Of a stretch of DNA of 64,000 nt, positions 1-10,487 are shown in pieces. This DNA comes from Sva-07 sp963743825 (GTDB lineage Bacteria > Actinomycetota > Acidimicrobiia > Acidimicrobiales > Ilumatobacteraceae). The position numbers and the translations under genes are program-made. The stretch lies in assembly GCA_963743825.1 (NCBI GenBank), contig CAVURC010000007.1:1-64000 (forward strand), given 5' to 3'. The notes beneath the pieces were generated by a model that made no database searches, had not been told where the DNA came from, and was given only the letters and a program-made list of their open reading frames with translations. Each line of letters starts with the position of its first letter. The first letter of the stretch is position 1.

Positions 1-71
1 ATGCTGGCACCCCCGAGGCGGCGAAGGTGACACCATTGCCACGCAGCCAGGAATCGGCTCGACTGGACGAC

Positions 72-2243
72 ATGAAGGTCATCGCCAGCCGCGACGCGCC
101 CGCTTCATCGCCGGCTGCGCCCCGTGTGGCGACCGTTGCCGTCGGCACGTCCGAGCTGAAGCCGGCCTGGTGTCTCCTCGCGGCGCCCGTCGCGATCGGA
201 TTCGCGCTCGCCGGCGTCGTCGTGTCGCTGCGACGCCGACGGACCGACGGCGACGCAGATCGTCGGGGTGATCCTGGTGGTGCTGTGGGCGGCGGCCGGC
301 GTCGCACTGGGGGTCCGACGCCGCCAGGATCGCCTCGGCCCGATCGTGCTCGCCGGAGCGATCGCCGGCGGGGTGACCTGTCTGGCCGAGGCACTCGTGG
401 CCAGCGCACGAGCTCGACGACTCGACCGATGACCTCGCCGCGAGTCGCCCTGCGTCTCGGACTCACGTTGCTCCCGGCGTTCGCGCTGCACATGTTCGTC
501 CGCACTCCCCGATGGGCGACTCACGAGCCGGGCTCGGCAGCGCACCGTCGTCGCCGGATACGTCGTCGGCCTCGTCGTCGGCGGTGCGCTCTGCGCCGAC
601 CTCGACGACCATCGCGACCTGGCCGATCGTCGCGCTCTGGATCGCCGCGCTGGCGGCAGGCATCTACGCAGCGTCGCTGCGCTACCGCGTCGCAGGTGCG
701 GTCGAGCGCCGCCGCATGCAGTGGATCGGCTGGGGACTCACCGTCGCGCCGAAGGCGTGCTCGTCATGATCGCCCTTCGACTGCTGACCGAGTGGCCACA
801 CGACCCCGGCACCGTCGCACTCGCCATGACCGGCCTCGTGCCGATCGCCATCATCGCCGGCACGCAACCGAAGATGGTCGCCCGCGTCGACCGACTGCTC
901 ACCCACACGGTGGCACTTGCCGGGCTCACCGCCCTGATCCTCGGTATCTACGTGATCGTCGTCCTCGGGCTCGGACGCACACCGGAAGGCAGCGAGCGCA
1001 CACTGCTCCTGCTGTCGATGGTTGCTGCGGCGATCGCCGCGCTGCTCTACCTGCCCGCACGTCGCTGGCTGACCGAACGAGCCAACCGGCTCGTGTACGG
1101 CGTCCGGGTCGCACCGGACGAGACGCTGCGCACGTTCGGTCAACGGCTCACCCGATCGATCCCACTCGACGAGCTGATGCTGCAACTCGCGGAGAACCTG
1201 CGCAGCAGCATGGTGCTGGCCTCGGCCGAGGTGTGGACCGGGCAGGACGGACGGTACGAACAGATGGCGGGCGTCCCCCACCGCCAGGCACCGCCGATCT
1301 CGATCGGACCGAAGGAACTGCCGGTCGTCGCCCGGGCCGGAGTGAGTGGCGGCACCTGGCTCGACATCTGGGTGCCGCAGCTGGTCGGGCCGTCGGGGAG
1401 TTCGGCGATGCGCGTCGCCCCGGTCGCGCACGCCGGCCTCCTGCTCGGCTTCATCGTCGTGACTCGCAAGCCCGACGGCGAGCCGTTCACCGAAACCGAG
1501 GACACCGTCCTCACCGAGATCGCTCGCCAGATCGGGCTGGCGCTGCACAACGTGCAACTCGACACCGCTCTCCAAGCCAGCCTCGACGAACTGCGCATCC
1601 GCAACCAGGAGCTGCAGGACTCCCGCGCCCGCATCGTGGCGGCCGGCGACAGCGAGCGGCGCAAGCTCGAACGCAACCTCCACGACGGCGCCCAACAGCA
1701 CCTCGTCGCGCTCGCGGTCAAGCTCCGCCTGGCCCGCGACGCCGTCGAGGACGATCCCGCCGATGCCATGTCGATGATCGACGAGATCAAGGGCGATGTC
1801 CAGACGGCGATCGCGCGAACTCCGGGCGCTCGCCCACGGCATCTTCCCGCCGCTGCTCGTGTCGGGCGGGCTCACCGACGCGCTCCCTGCGGCGGCCGGG
1901 CAGAGCCGCGCTCCCGACGACCGTCGATCTCGTCGATGTCGGACGTTACGGCAACGACATCGAGGCTGCGGTCTACTTCTGCACGCCTCGAGGCGCTCCA
2001 GAACGCCGGCAAGCACGCCGGCGAGGACGCAACGGCGACGGTCACGGTCGTCGAGGCCGACGGCGTGCTCAGCTTCGAGATCCGCGACGACGGCGCCGGA
2101 TTCGACATGCTAGCGGCACGGCGACGAATGGCCACGGCTTCGTCAACATGGCCGACCGTCTCGGTGCGTTCGGTGGCCGGATCGAGGTGGTCTCCGCCGT
2201 CGGCGAAGGCACCACCATCACCGGCACCATCCCCCTGCCCTGA
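72..2243 (+). CDS. Sensor histidine kinase, NarL/LiaS class (frameshifted)
   Basis: Membrane-bound two-component kinase that would autophosphorylate on His and pass phosphate to a response regulator. The first third encodes hydrophobic segments but changes frame several times (about 245, 430, 505 and 720). A GAF-like region follows (about 1120-1560), then a helical linker and an intact HisKA_3 phosphoacceptor block around 1650-1700 (ERNLHDGAQQHL). The HATPase part is broken near 1805, 1905, 1985 and 2110, yet its N box (ALQNAGKHA), DDGAGFDM and GEGTTITGTIPLP end are all readable in one of the three frames. Domains on both sides of each break are conserved, so sequencing error is likelier than decay. 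The ATG at 72 is tentative; the gene could begin before the window. It converges on the receiver gene at 2254-2652, a plausible partner. Confidence 0.8.
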   Translation: MKVIASRDAPASSPAAPRVATVAVGTSELKPAWCLLAAPVAIGFALAGVVVSLRRRRTDGDADRRGDPGGAVGGGRRRTGGPTPPGSPRPDRARRSDRRRGDLSGRGTRGQRTSSTTRPMTSPRVALRLGLTLLPAFALHMFVRTPRWATHEPGSAAHRRRRIRRRPRRRRCALRRPRRPSRPGRSSRSGSPRWRQASTQRRCATASQVRSSAAACSGSAGDSPSRRRRARHDRPSTADRVATRPRHRRTRHDRPRADRHHRRHATEDGRPRRPTAHPHGGTCRAHRPDPRYLRDRRPRARTHTGRQRAHTAPAVDGCCGDRRAALPARTSLADRTSQPARVRRPGRTGRDAAHVRSTAHPIDPTRRADAATRGEPAQQHGAGLGRGVDRAGRTVRTDGGRPPPPGTADLDRTEGTAGRRPGRSEWRHLARHLGAAAGRAVGEFGDARRPGRARRPPARLHRRDSQARRRAVHRNRGHRPHRDRSPDRAGAAQRATRHRSPSQPRRTAHPQPGAAGLPRPHRGGRRQRAAQARTQPPRRRPTAPRRARGQAPPGPRRRRGRSRRCHVDDRRDQGRCPDGDRANSGRSPTASSRRCSCRAGSPTRSLRRPGRAALPTTVDLVDVGRYGNDIEAAVYFCTPRGAPERRQARRRGRNGDGHGRRGRRRAQLRDPRRRRRIRHASGTATNGHGFVNMADRLGAFGGRIEVVSAVGEGTTITGTIPLP

Positions 2244-2253
2244 TGCAAGGGTG

Positions 2254-2652
2254 TCAGGGCCAGTCGGGGTCGCCGCCGGCTTCCCAGAGGCGGCGGATCA
2301 CGCGGGGCGACAGTTCGTCCTTGTTCACGTAGGCGATCGCCCCGCTCGTGCGGGCGCCCGACGGGAGGTCGTCGAGGCCGTACGTCGACACCAGGATCAC
2401 CTTGATCGTCGCGTTCTCGCTCGTGATCAAGCGGGTGGCTTCGATCCCGTCGAGTTCACCCATGTTGATGTCCATGAGGACGAGTTGCGGCGCCACGGTC
2501 GAACTGGTCTCGACCGCCTCCTCGCCGGACGCGACCTCGGCGACGAGTTCGAACCCGGCGACACGATCGATGACTGCCCGGGCGGCGGCGCGGAACGGAG
2601 GCTGGTCGTCGACGATCATGACCGTGACCCGTTCCGTCGGCTGATCAGTCAT
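2254..2652 (-). CDS. Receiver-only response regulator
   Basis: A 132-residue CheY-like receiver with nothing after it: the acidic pair (IVDDQ) near residues 14-16, phospho-acceptor Asp61 in LVLMDINM, switch Ser/Thr in ILVST and conserved Lys in VNKDEL. The protein ends about 20 residues after the domain, so it lacks the LuxR-type DNA-binding domain usual for partners of HisKA_3 kinases. The start is supported by GAGGAG six bases upstream. Its ATG overlaps the stop of the upstream oxidoreductase (ATGA), so it is the last gene of an operon with the permease and oxidoreductase. It converges with the kinase at 72-2243, 10 bases apart. It probably works by protein contact rather than DNA binding (inference). 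Confidence 0.85.
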   Translation of the reverse strand: MTDQPTERVTVMIVDDQPPFRAAARAVIDRVAGFELVAEVASGEEAVETSSTVAPQLVLMDINMGELDGIEATRLITSENATIKVILVSTYGLDDLPSGARTSGAIAYVNKDELSPRVIRRLWEAGGDPDWP

Positions 2653-4100
2653 CGCGCTCCTCTCATCGCTTCCTGTGCAGCATGCCATCCGCACATGCCG
2701 TGGACGCCCCCACCGGGCGGGGTCGAACTCGAACACAAGTACACCCCGTCGATCGGCGTCTTCCAGGGATGCAGACCGATGGTCGGGCGCCGCACGAACT
2801 GGCGGAAGTCGGCGATGCCGCCGTTGATGTCGCCGCCGATGTAGTTGGCGCCATGGGCTTCGACGGCCGCCGTGTCCATTGCATGACGACCGATGATCCG
2901 GTCGCGAAAGCCGGGAGCGAACCGCTCCACCTGCGCCTCGATCCGATCGGTCATGTCGACCGTCGAGCCGTTGGGCACATGGCAGTACGCCCACACCGCC
3001 TGCGTCCCATTCGGAGCCCGACTCGCGTCGAACAGGCTCGGTTGCGACAGCAGCACGTAGGGGCGTTCGGGATGCGCCGCCGGATTGCACCTCGGCCTCC
3101 GCCGCGGTGATCTGCTCGAGCGTGCCGCCGAGATGAACCGTCGCGGCGCGGGCGCAGTCGGCGTTGGCCCAGGGGATCGGACCGTCGAGTGCCCAGTCGA
3201 GCTTGAACACCCCGGCGCCGTACCGGTATCCGGCGAGCGCCCTGCGGTACCGGTTCGGAATCGCGTCACCGGCAATCGCGAGGACCTGACGTGGCGTGAG
3301 GTCGAGCAGCACCGCATCGGCAGGCGGGAGTTCCTTCAGCGAGGTGATGCGCCGGTCGCATTCGACCCGACCGCCGAGGCCCTCCAGGACGGCCACGAGC
3401 GCGTTGGCGATCTGTTGCGATCCACCCTTCGCGAGCGGCCACCCGACGAGATGGGCGAGCACGCCGAGCATCAGGCCGTAGCCCGCAGTCACCGGCGCCT
3501 TCAGGTTCAGGATCGAGTGACCGGCGAGGCCCGGCGAACAGGGCCCGCGCCTCGTCGGTGTCGAATCCTCGGCGGGCGACCGTGTGGGCCGGCAGGATGC
3601 CGACCGCGCCGTAGCGAGCGAGCGTGATCGGGTGCTTCGGAGGGATCGACAACGGCGACAGCAGCCCGTCGGTCAGGTCGAAACCAGCCTCGACGAACGG
3701 GCCGAACAACCGGCGGTAGGCCTTGGCGTCGGCGCCGAGACCGTCGGCGGTGTCGTCCACCGAACGGTGCAGCACCGCAGCCCGCCCGCCGTCGAGCGGG
3801 TGCGCGACCGGCACGTCGGAGTGGATCCATTCCAGGCCGTGCGCCTCCAACGGTGTGTCACTCGCGGCGATCTCGCGGAACGCCGGCGAGCCGAGGGCGA
3901 GCGGATGGATCGCCGAGCACACGTCGTGCAGCACGCCGGGCAGCGTCAACTCCTCGGTCCGGGTGCCGCCGCCCGGGTCGCGCGGCGGCTTCGAACACCG
4001 TCACGTCCCACCCGGCCCGCGCCAGCGTGATGGCCGCCACCAAGCCCGTTCGGACCGGCGCCGACGACCACGGCCGGTCCGGCCGCTCTGGTGTCGACAT
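2649..4100 (-). CDS. Phytoene desaturase-like FAD/NAD(P)-dependent oxidoreductase (frameshifted)
   Basis: Flavin-dependent amine-oxidase/carotenoid-desaturase superfamily enzyme of about 480 residues, the usual family length. The N-terminal dinucleotide loop VVVGAGPNG is present but split by shifts near 4060 and 4030, followed by LVAAITLARAGWDVTVFEA. Later pieces show HSDVPVAHPLDGGRA, a substrate-domain stretch, and the diagnostic FAD-binding C-terminus around 2690-2760 (GVYLCSSSTPPGGGVHGMC). Further breaks lie near 3985, 3530 and 3085. The start at 4100 is one base after the permease stop and its end overlaps the response regulator start, so the three genes are co-transcribed. Substrate unknown: the family includes carotenoid and retinoid desaturases and isomerases, and no other carotenoid gene is nearby. 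Confidence 0.8.
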
Positions 4101-4101
4101 C

Positions 4102-6630
4102 TCACTCACTGCGCAACACCGTCGCAGGTTGATGGCGCAGCCCGGCCCTGATCGGCACCAGGCCCGAGAGTGCGGCGAGCAGCGAGCACCACGACGACCA
4201 GGACGAGCAGTCCGGGCAGCGGCACGACCGGCTCGGCCAGCGTGCCGAACCCGTTGGCGAGCCGCGACCAGAACCAGCGCCCCGATCACGACGCCGAGCG
4301 GCACACCGAAGAGCAACGCGGTGACACCGATCGTGACGCCCTGCCAGACACCCGACCGCCGTCACGTTCCCTCGAGTCGAGCCGAGCGACTGCAGGATCG
4401 CGATGTCACGACGGCGACGGCGCACGGCGATCACCATGGCATTCGCCACGGTCACACCGACGACGAGCACGAGGAGCGACGCCAGCACGACCGGGAGCGA
4501 TCGCAGCCGAGCCAGGCCTTCGACGTCCGACGGCCGACCGTTGGTCTGGAAGAGCACGCTGCCCTGTTCGCTCAGGGCCGACGTCATCCGGTCCTCGAAC
4601 TCAGCCTGCGCCGCCGCGTGTCGGCCGCCGGGTCGAGACCGACGACGATGAACGACTTGGTGGCGTCCGTGCGCGGACCGAGCGCGTCCGGCGACACCAG
4701 ACCCCCGACGCCGATCGACGTGCGATCGGAGCCCTGGTAGAGACCGAGCCCCGGCAGCACCACCCGCCCGACGACCGTGGCGTCGCCGTCGAACCCGTCG
4801 GTGACGAGCGACACCGTGTCGCCGATCCCGACGTCGAGCTGACGCATCGTCGTCAGACCGAGGGCGATCTCGTCGGCCGCCGCTGGAGCCCGGCCGGCGG
4901 CGATCGTCGGCATCACCGGGTCGCCCTCGTCGCTATCGGCGAAGGCCAGCGACGTCACCTCGACGTCGTCGACGATGACCTCGGTGATCCGCAGCTCGCC
5001 CACTCGCTCGACCGCCGGGTCCGCGGCGACGGTGGCGAGGACGCCGTCGACGACGGCCTGGTCCGCCGAGAGGCCCTCGTCGAGGTCGATCGCGAGGTCG
5101 AAGTTCGATCCGTAGAACCGTCCGTCGTTCACCACGCGATCGAGGCTGGACGCGAACACGATGGTGGCCGCCGCCACGGTGATCGCGGTGATCGCTCCGA
5201 TGATCGTTGCCCGAGTCGGCACCGCGGTCGAACCACGTCCGGGCTCGAGTGCGAAGCGAACACCCGTGGTCAGGGCGTTGTGATGCGCCGCGAGCCGCCA
5301 ACCAGCCGGCCGTTGCGGATCCGTGGAGCGCCCCGACACGCTCGTCGTGACGGGCGTTGTTCCATGCCGGAATCGTCCCCACGGCGACGAACACCACCAG
5401 CAGCACCAACGCCCCGCCGAGCACGATCGTCGTCGCGAAGTCGAAACCCGGTGAGGGCTCGGCGTACTCGGCCGGGCCGACGGGTGTCAACCACGACAGC
5501 GCGGCGGCCAGACCGACGGCGAGCACCAACCCGACCATGACCGCGAGCGCGAGCCGCATCATCGACGTGACGAACCGATCTCGGTGTGTCGTCCCCAGCG
5601 CCGCCAGCGTGCGGTTGTCGCCGCGCGTCGAGTTGGAAGCGACGGCGAGATCGCCTGGCCGACGAGCAGCGTGCCGAGCAGGGCCGTGATGGCGGCGAAG
5701 ATCGCCAACGCCGTCGCGGCCGGTTCCGTCGCCCGCATCGCCTTCGCTCGTGATGACCGGCCAGGGTCTGGTAGACGATCTTCTCGTCGGGCGCCATCGC
5801 ATCGACCGCTGCTTTGAACTCGTCCAGGCGACTCGGATCGGTGAGCCGCACGGTCGCACCCCCGTACCCGGCAGTCGGTTCGCCCAACTGTTCGTACAGC
5901 GCCGGACCGATCCACAGTGCCGGCGGTTCGTAGCCCTCGTCGACGACGATGCCCTCGATGCTGTTGCCGATCCCGGCAACGCGAAGGTCGACGGTCCTGC
6001 CGGCGCCGGGGGTGTTCAGCGTGGCCAGAGCCTGGTCGAACTCACCGGACTCGAACAAGCCGAACGCCGGGCCGAGCAGCTCCGGCGGGAACAGTCGTGA
6101 AGCTGACGGTGTCACCGACGCCGAGCCCTTCGTCCGTCGCATAGGTGCGGTCGACGTACACCTCGTCGACCGAATCCGGATCGGGCACGCGGCCCTCGGA
6201 CATCACGGGACGGTCGAAGTCCACGAGGGCGTGTCCGTCGGTCGCGAAGGTGAACGGTGCGGAGAAGAGGTTGTCGAGGGTGATCTCGCCGGACGGCCAC
6301 GTGGCGACACCGTGCACCCGGGAGAACTCGGCAACCATCGGCAGCGCCGCGACGAGATCGAAATCCAGCACCGACTCGTCACCCATGTCCGGGTTGACGA
6401 TGACGTCGCTGACCTCGTTCTGCTCGATCATCCGATCGACCGCGGTGCGAGTGCGCTGCGCCCCTGCCAGCCCGGCGAGCACGAGCCCGCCGATCAACGC
6501 AACGAGCACGACGATGCCCACCAGATTCCGCCAGCCGTGACGCAACTGTGCGCGCGCCAAGCGCGAGCGATGTCTGCACCCCTCGATCAGACCACGTCGC
6601 CCCGCTCGCGACAAGGACGCTGGTGTCACT
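4102..6630 (-). CDS. FtsX-type ABC transporter permease (frameshifted)
   Basis: Large FtsX/MacB-type permease of about 840 residues: an N-terminal membrane anchor (WRNLVGIVVLVALIGGLVLA), a long extracytoplasmic MacB-like domain, a first FtsX block of membrane helices (about 5350-5750), a second extracytoplasmic domain (about 4650-5200) and a C-terminal FtsX block containing RRRRRDIAILQSLG and VPIRAGLRHQPATVLRSE. Such proteins usually work with a separate ATPase in lipoprotein release, peptide export or cell-wall control; no ATPase gene is adjacent. Breaks are seen near 6100, 5755, 5640, 5340, 4610, 4365, 4260 and 4180, the most of any gene here. A GTG at 6630 is the likely start because no in-frame ATG precedes the first helix. 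Confidence 0.82.
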
Positions 6631-6699
6631 CGCGGTGGGGTGCTGGCACCCCGGCGAACACACCGGTCTGTCACCTCGCCTCGGCGCGACGCCCATCCG

Positions 6700-6705
6700 T
6701 ACCTT
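6700..6705 (+). promoter_or_regulatory. Probable -10 box, leaderless lipoprotein mRNA
   Basis: TACCTT followed by six bases and then the ATG of the lipoprotein gene. At this spacing transcription would begin at or next to the start codon; no Shine-Dalgarno is present. Confidence 0.55.
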
Positions 6706-6711
6706 CGAGGC

Positions 6712-7450
6712 ATGACCAGATTCACGACCAAGCACCTGATCGCCGCCGGTACCGCATCAGCGCTGCTGCTGCTCACCGCGTGCGGATCCGACGACAACTC
6801 CAGCCGCCAACGCCGAGGCCTGCGACGCATGGATCGCCGCCGACACCGCCGTGATCAACTTCCTGTTCACCGGCGAGGGCGACGCCGACTCGGTGAACGC
6901 AGCACTCGACGCCGCCATCGCCGCCGCCCCCGACGACATCGTCGACACGATCACCGAACTCAAGTCGGAGGCGCAGCCCCAGCTCGAGGACCCCGAGTCC
7001 GACGCCTCCGACAGGACACTCGAGCTCTACGCGACGCCATCGCCTGGGCCGGCGAGAACTGCGACGTGGAGACCCTCGACGTGACGGCCACCGAGTACGA
7101 GTACGACGGCATCCCCGACGAGCTCACGACCGGATACCACGTGCTCAACTTCTCGAACGAGGGCCAGGAACAGCACGAGATGTTCGCCTTCAAGATCAAC
7201 GACGGGGTGACCGAGTCGCTCGACGAGATCTTCGCACTCCCGGAGGAGGAGGTCTTCGGCAAGATCACGCCGGTCAACGCAGCGTTCGCTCCTCCTGGCG
7301 GGAGCGACACGGGTTCCTGGAACCTCACAGACGCCGGGCAGCTACGCCGTCGTGTGCTTCGTCTCCGTCGGCTCGGTCGGCGAGACCGAGGGCGACGGGC
7401 CCCCGCACTTCACCGAGGGCATGGTCCACGAGTTCACGGTGACGTCATGA
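6712..7450 (+). CDS. Cupredoxin-like lipoprotein (frameshifted)
   Basis: Secreted, lipid-anchored protein. The N-terminus MTRFTTKHLIAAG followed by LLLLTACGSDD is a lipoprotein signal with lipobox Cys (LTAC). A helical Asp/Ala-rich region follows and then a beta-rich domain with LNFSNEGQEQHEMFAF and, after the last break, VVCFVSVG and HFTEGMVHEFTV. The order Cys, then His, then Met near the C-terminus is that of type-1 copper (plastocyanin/azurin-like) ligands, with an upstream His available, so a copper site is plausible but unproven. Breaks lie near 6800, 7035 and 7340. Its stop overlaps the start of the next gene, suggesting co-translation. Confidence 0.65.
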
Positions 7451-8450
7451 GGAATCGAATCGAGCGTCACGAGCCTGAGCTGGATCCCGTCCGAAGCGGT
7501 GACCGGCCTCAACAAGGCGATCTTCGGCACCGGCTTCACCCACTACGACGATCCGCCACCCGACGTGATCGACGACCTCGAAGCCCTCCGAGCGGCCGAC
7601 CGCTTCCGCTTCGCCAACCAGCTCATCGGATGGATCGAGGTGGTCGACGGCAAGATCGTCGACGCCGGCTACGAAGGCGGGTGCCTCATGGGCGCCACCA
7701 CGTTGGGGCTCGGCGTCGGACGGGCCACGTTCGCCGCCGTCGCCTTCGACGACATCCGCCATCCCGTGGAGCTGACCGCGACGTCGGCACGGTTCGTGCA
7801 GACGGTCGGCGGCCACACCGCCGTCCCGGCCCCCCGCCGCGTCAACAAGCCACCGTTCGTCAAGTTCGAGGCGCCCACGGTGTGGACGACGCTGGCGCTG
7901 ACGATCCACGCCGACGGGACGAGCGAGTACGAACTGACCGGCGCGAGCTGCGTTCCCCCGCCACTGGGTGTACGACCACGCCGGAGCACTCGCCGCCAAG
8001 GCCGGGATGGCCGACTTCAAGGACTGGTGGCGCCACTCGTTCGGCAAGCACACGCCGTGGGGCGACCAGGACTCGCCGGCGCTCGTCACCGCCGTGGAGA
8101 CCGCGCTCGAGCGCGAGCTCGCCGGTCACATCATGCGCGGCGGCGGGAAGTCGTCGATCCGCAAGCTCAAGGAAGGTGCGCTGCTCACCGAGCAGGGAGC
8201 GACCGGCGACGACGTGTTCCTGCTCCTCAACGGGGTGCTGAATGTCGAGGTCGACGGCGAGCCGATCGCCGAGGTCGGCCCCGGCGCCATCCTCGGCGAG
8301 CGTGCCGCACTCGAAGGCGGCGTGCGCACCTCGACGCTGCGGGCACTGACCAAGGTGACCGTCGCCGTCGTCAAGGCCGACCAACTCGCCGAGGACCAAC
8401 TCGCCGAACTCAGCGCCGGCCATCGGCGAGAAGCGAGTGCCGCCGAGTAG
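7447..8450 (+). CDS. Cyclic nucleotide-binding domain protein (frameshifted)
   Basis: Two-part cytoplasmic protein. The first ~170 residues (through about 7960) form an uncharacterised domain (SVTSLSWIPSEAVTGL, then THYDDPPPDVIDDLEALR) that I cannot assign. The C-terminal ~100 residues form a Crp-like cNMP-binding barrel: LKEGALLTEQGATGDDVFLLLNG, PGAILGERAALEGG and a final helix. No helix-turn-helix follows, so it is not a Crp/Fnr activator; it more likely senses a nucleotide and controls the N-terminal domain. The ATG at 7447 overlaps the lipoprotein stop and is followed almost at once by a frame change; another break is near 7960. The C-terminus is intact. Confidence 0.7.
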
Positions 8451-8506
8451 ACGAGCTCGACGCTTCGAGCCGATCCGCGGCGAGCCGATCGTGGTACGAC
8501 GTCACC

Positions 8507-9023
8507 ATGACGAACGAGATCACCGACTACGAAGACCTGACCGGCATGCAACTCACCGACGAAGTGCTCGACGACTTCGTACGCCGAGGCGGCGAGTGCA
8601 TCTTCTCGTGGACGAACAAGGACGGCTTCCCCGTCGGCGTCGTCGTTGCCTACGTGTGGCGTGACGGCAAGTTCTGGACCACCTGCGCCGAGCGCCGAGC
8701 CCGGGTCCCGGCGCTGAAGGTCCGCCCGCAGTCGGGCGTCGTCATCAACCACAGCGGCAAGACGGCGTCGTACAAGGGCAACTCGATCGTGCACACCCAC
8801 GACGACGCCGACTGGGACGAGGTGAAGACCTGGTTCTACGCCGCGCTGTCGGGCACCGCAGCAGCGTCCCGACGACGTCAACGCCCGCAACTTCGAGAAG
8901 TTCCTCGACTCACCGCACCGCGTCATCATCGAGACCGAGGCGAACCTCGTCGTGAGCTTCGATGTCGCCAAGTTCAACGAGTTCACCGCCCGAGCCATCG
9001 CTGCGGGCCTCGGCGTCGAGTAG
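8507..9023 (+). CDS. Pyridoxamine 5'-phosphate oxidase-family protein (frameshifted)
   Basis: Flavin- or F420-binding split beta-barrel protein of about 171 residues. Visible parts are GECIFSWTNKDGFPVGVVVAYVW, the cofactor-contact strand FWTTCAERRARVPALK, NHSGKTASYKGN, and after a one-base break near 8865 the stretch PDDVNARNFEKFLDSPHRVI and a C-terminal helix. It resembles actinobacterial PPOX-class FMN/F420 reductases rather than true PdxH. TACGAC lies six bases before the ATG, consistent with a leaderless message. The gene is followed by two copies of a GCGATGAG palindrome. Confidence 0.72.
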
Positions 9024-9059
9024 CTCCGAGCCGACGAACCCCAAGCGAGATCCCGACGA

Positions 9060-9094
9060 GCGATGAGATCCGACAGGTGCCCGAATCTCATCGC
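9060..9094 (+). repeat. Palindromic element, GCGATGAG family, copy A
   Basis: Ten-base perfect arms GCGATGAGAT and ATCTCATCGC around a loop with CGACAGGTGC. Lies just after the PPOX-family stop. The flank CCCGACGA before the arm is shared with copy B. Confidence 0.7.
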
Positions 9095-9112
9095 ACCCAC
9101 GGATCCCGACGA

Positions 9113-9155
9113 GCGATGAGACTTCGGCGCGACAGGTGCTCCTGAATCTCATCGC
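9113..9155 (+). repeat. Palindromic element, GCGATGAG family, copy B
   Basis: Nine-base arms GCGATGAGA and TCTCATCGC with loop sequence GCGACAGGTGC, as in copy A. The kinase gene on the minus strand takes its TGA stop from inside the right arm (9149-9151), so kinase and PPOX-family gene converge on this pair of repeats. Confidence 0.7.
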
Positions 9156-10487
9156 ACGCTTGGAGGCGGTGACCACTCGGGTGACGGCGGGAGCGTGAAC
9201 CCGATGGCGGCACCACCACCGTCGCGGTTCGTCGCCGACACGGTGCCGCCGGCGCGTTCGACGACATCGCGAACGATCGACAAGCCGAGCCCGGAGCCGG
9301 GCATCGATCGGGCCGACTCGGCGCGGTGGAAGCGATCGAAGATCCGTTCCTCCTCACCCTCGGGGATCCCGGGACCGTGATCGAGCACGGTGAGTGAGCC
9401 ACCGTCGACGACGATGTCGATCGGGCCGGCCGTCTCGTCGAACTTGCAGGCGTTGTCGATCAGGTTCGTCACCGCTCGGTCGAGCGCCGAGCGCGGGGCG
9501 TCGACAACCGCCGACGATCGAGCCTCGAGCACGATGTCACGCGATCGACGCCGTCCGACGCGCTCCGCAACGTCGGCGGCAAGCGCCTGCAGATCGATGC
9601 GTTCGTTCGGTTGGGCTTCGAGGTCGCCCGAGGCGACGGCAACGAGTTCGTTCACGAGTTCGGTCAGTTCGGTGATCTCCGAGTCGAGATCGTCGAGCAC
9701 CCCGTCGCGCATGTCGCTCGCCATCTCGGGATGTCGCCGCAGCACCGACAGGTTCGTCTTGAGGCTCGTCAGCGGCGTGCGGAGTTCGTGTCCTGCGTCC
9801 TGCACGAGGCGCTGCTGCTCGGCACGCGAGGTGGCGAGCGCACCGAGCATGTAGCGGAACGCCCCGCCGAGACGGCCGACCTCATCGGTCCCGGTGCCTG
9901 GCACTGCCACGTCGAGACGGCCCGACGAACCAACCTCCTCGGCCGCCTTCGTCAACCGACTCATCGGTGCCGCGACGGTGCCGGCGATCAGCCATCCGGC
10001 GAGCGCCGCCGCCAACGACACGGCGATGACGAGGATCAGGGTTCGGCGCCGGAGGTCGTCGAGGACACTGTCGACTTCGTCGAGCGATCGCCCGATCTGC
10101 ACCGCTCCGTTCGGGAGCCCGATCGTGTGGACCCGAGCATCAGTCCCGGTCACCGCGACGGTCGAACGGTCGAGCGCTCGGGGCTGCCCGATCACTGCTT
10201 CGGCGTCAGGATCAACGGGAACATCGTCGGGGAACGAGCTCGCGACGACCGAGCCGTCAGCGCCCAGCACCCTGACCCAGTAGACCTCCAGCAGAGCTGC
10301 GGCTCGGCACACGGACGCGATCGTTCCGCGACAGATCGAGCATCTGCTGCGCCGCCTGCGTGATCGATCGGTCGACCTCGCTGCTGAGCCGGGCGCTCGT
10401 GGTGCGGTAGCTGATGAGTCCGACCGCGGACGTGGCGATCAGGGCAACGGTGGCCAACGCGAGCGCGATCTTCCAGCGCAGGCCCAT
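9149..10487 (-). CDS. Two-component sensor kinase, MprB-like (frameshifted once)
   Basis: Classic membrane sensor of about 445 residues: N-terminal transmembrane helix (KIALALATVALIATSAVGL), extracytoplasmic domain, second helix (TLILVIAVSLAAALAGWLIA), HAMP (SRLTKAAEEVGSSGRLD), HisKA with phospho-His in DAGHELRTPLTSL, and HATPase with N box NLIDNACKFDE, DHGPGIP and GSGLGLSIV. One frameshift near 10310 splits the sensor domain; everything downstream is in frame. The ATG shares one base with the stop of the response regulator upstream. Closest in type to MprB-like stress sensors of actinobacteria; the signal is unknown. Confidence 0.88.

Noticed and set aside
682..2016. Long minus-strand open frame opposite the sensor kinase
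   Set aside because: Low-complexity translation with no family resemblance; a shadow frame caused by high GC. The plus strand carries clear kinase motifs.
1800..2120. Programmed ribosomal frameshifting to explain kinase breaks
   Set aside because: Breaks occur many times, in both directions, in many genes and without slippery sites or pseudoknots; error is simpler.
9040..9160. Two near-identical 50-base units that looked like the start of a CRISPR array
   Set aside because: Only two units in tandem, each itself a palindrome, no spacer-repeat rhythm and no cas gene nearby; a related copy occurs alone at 14.45 kb. Better described as dispersed palindromes.
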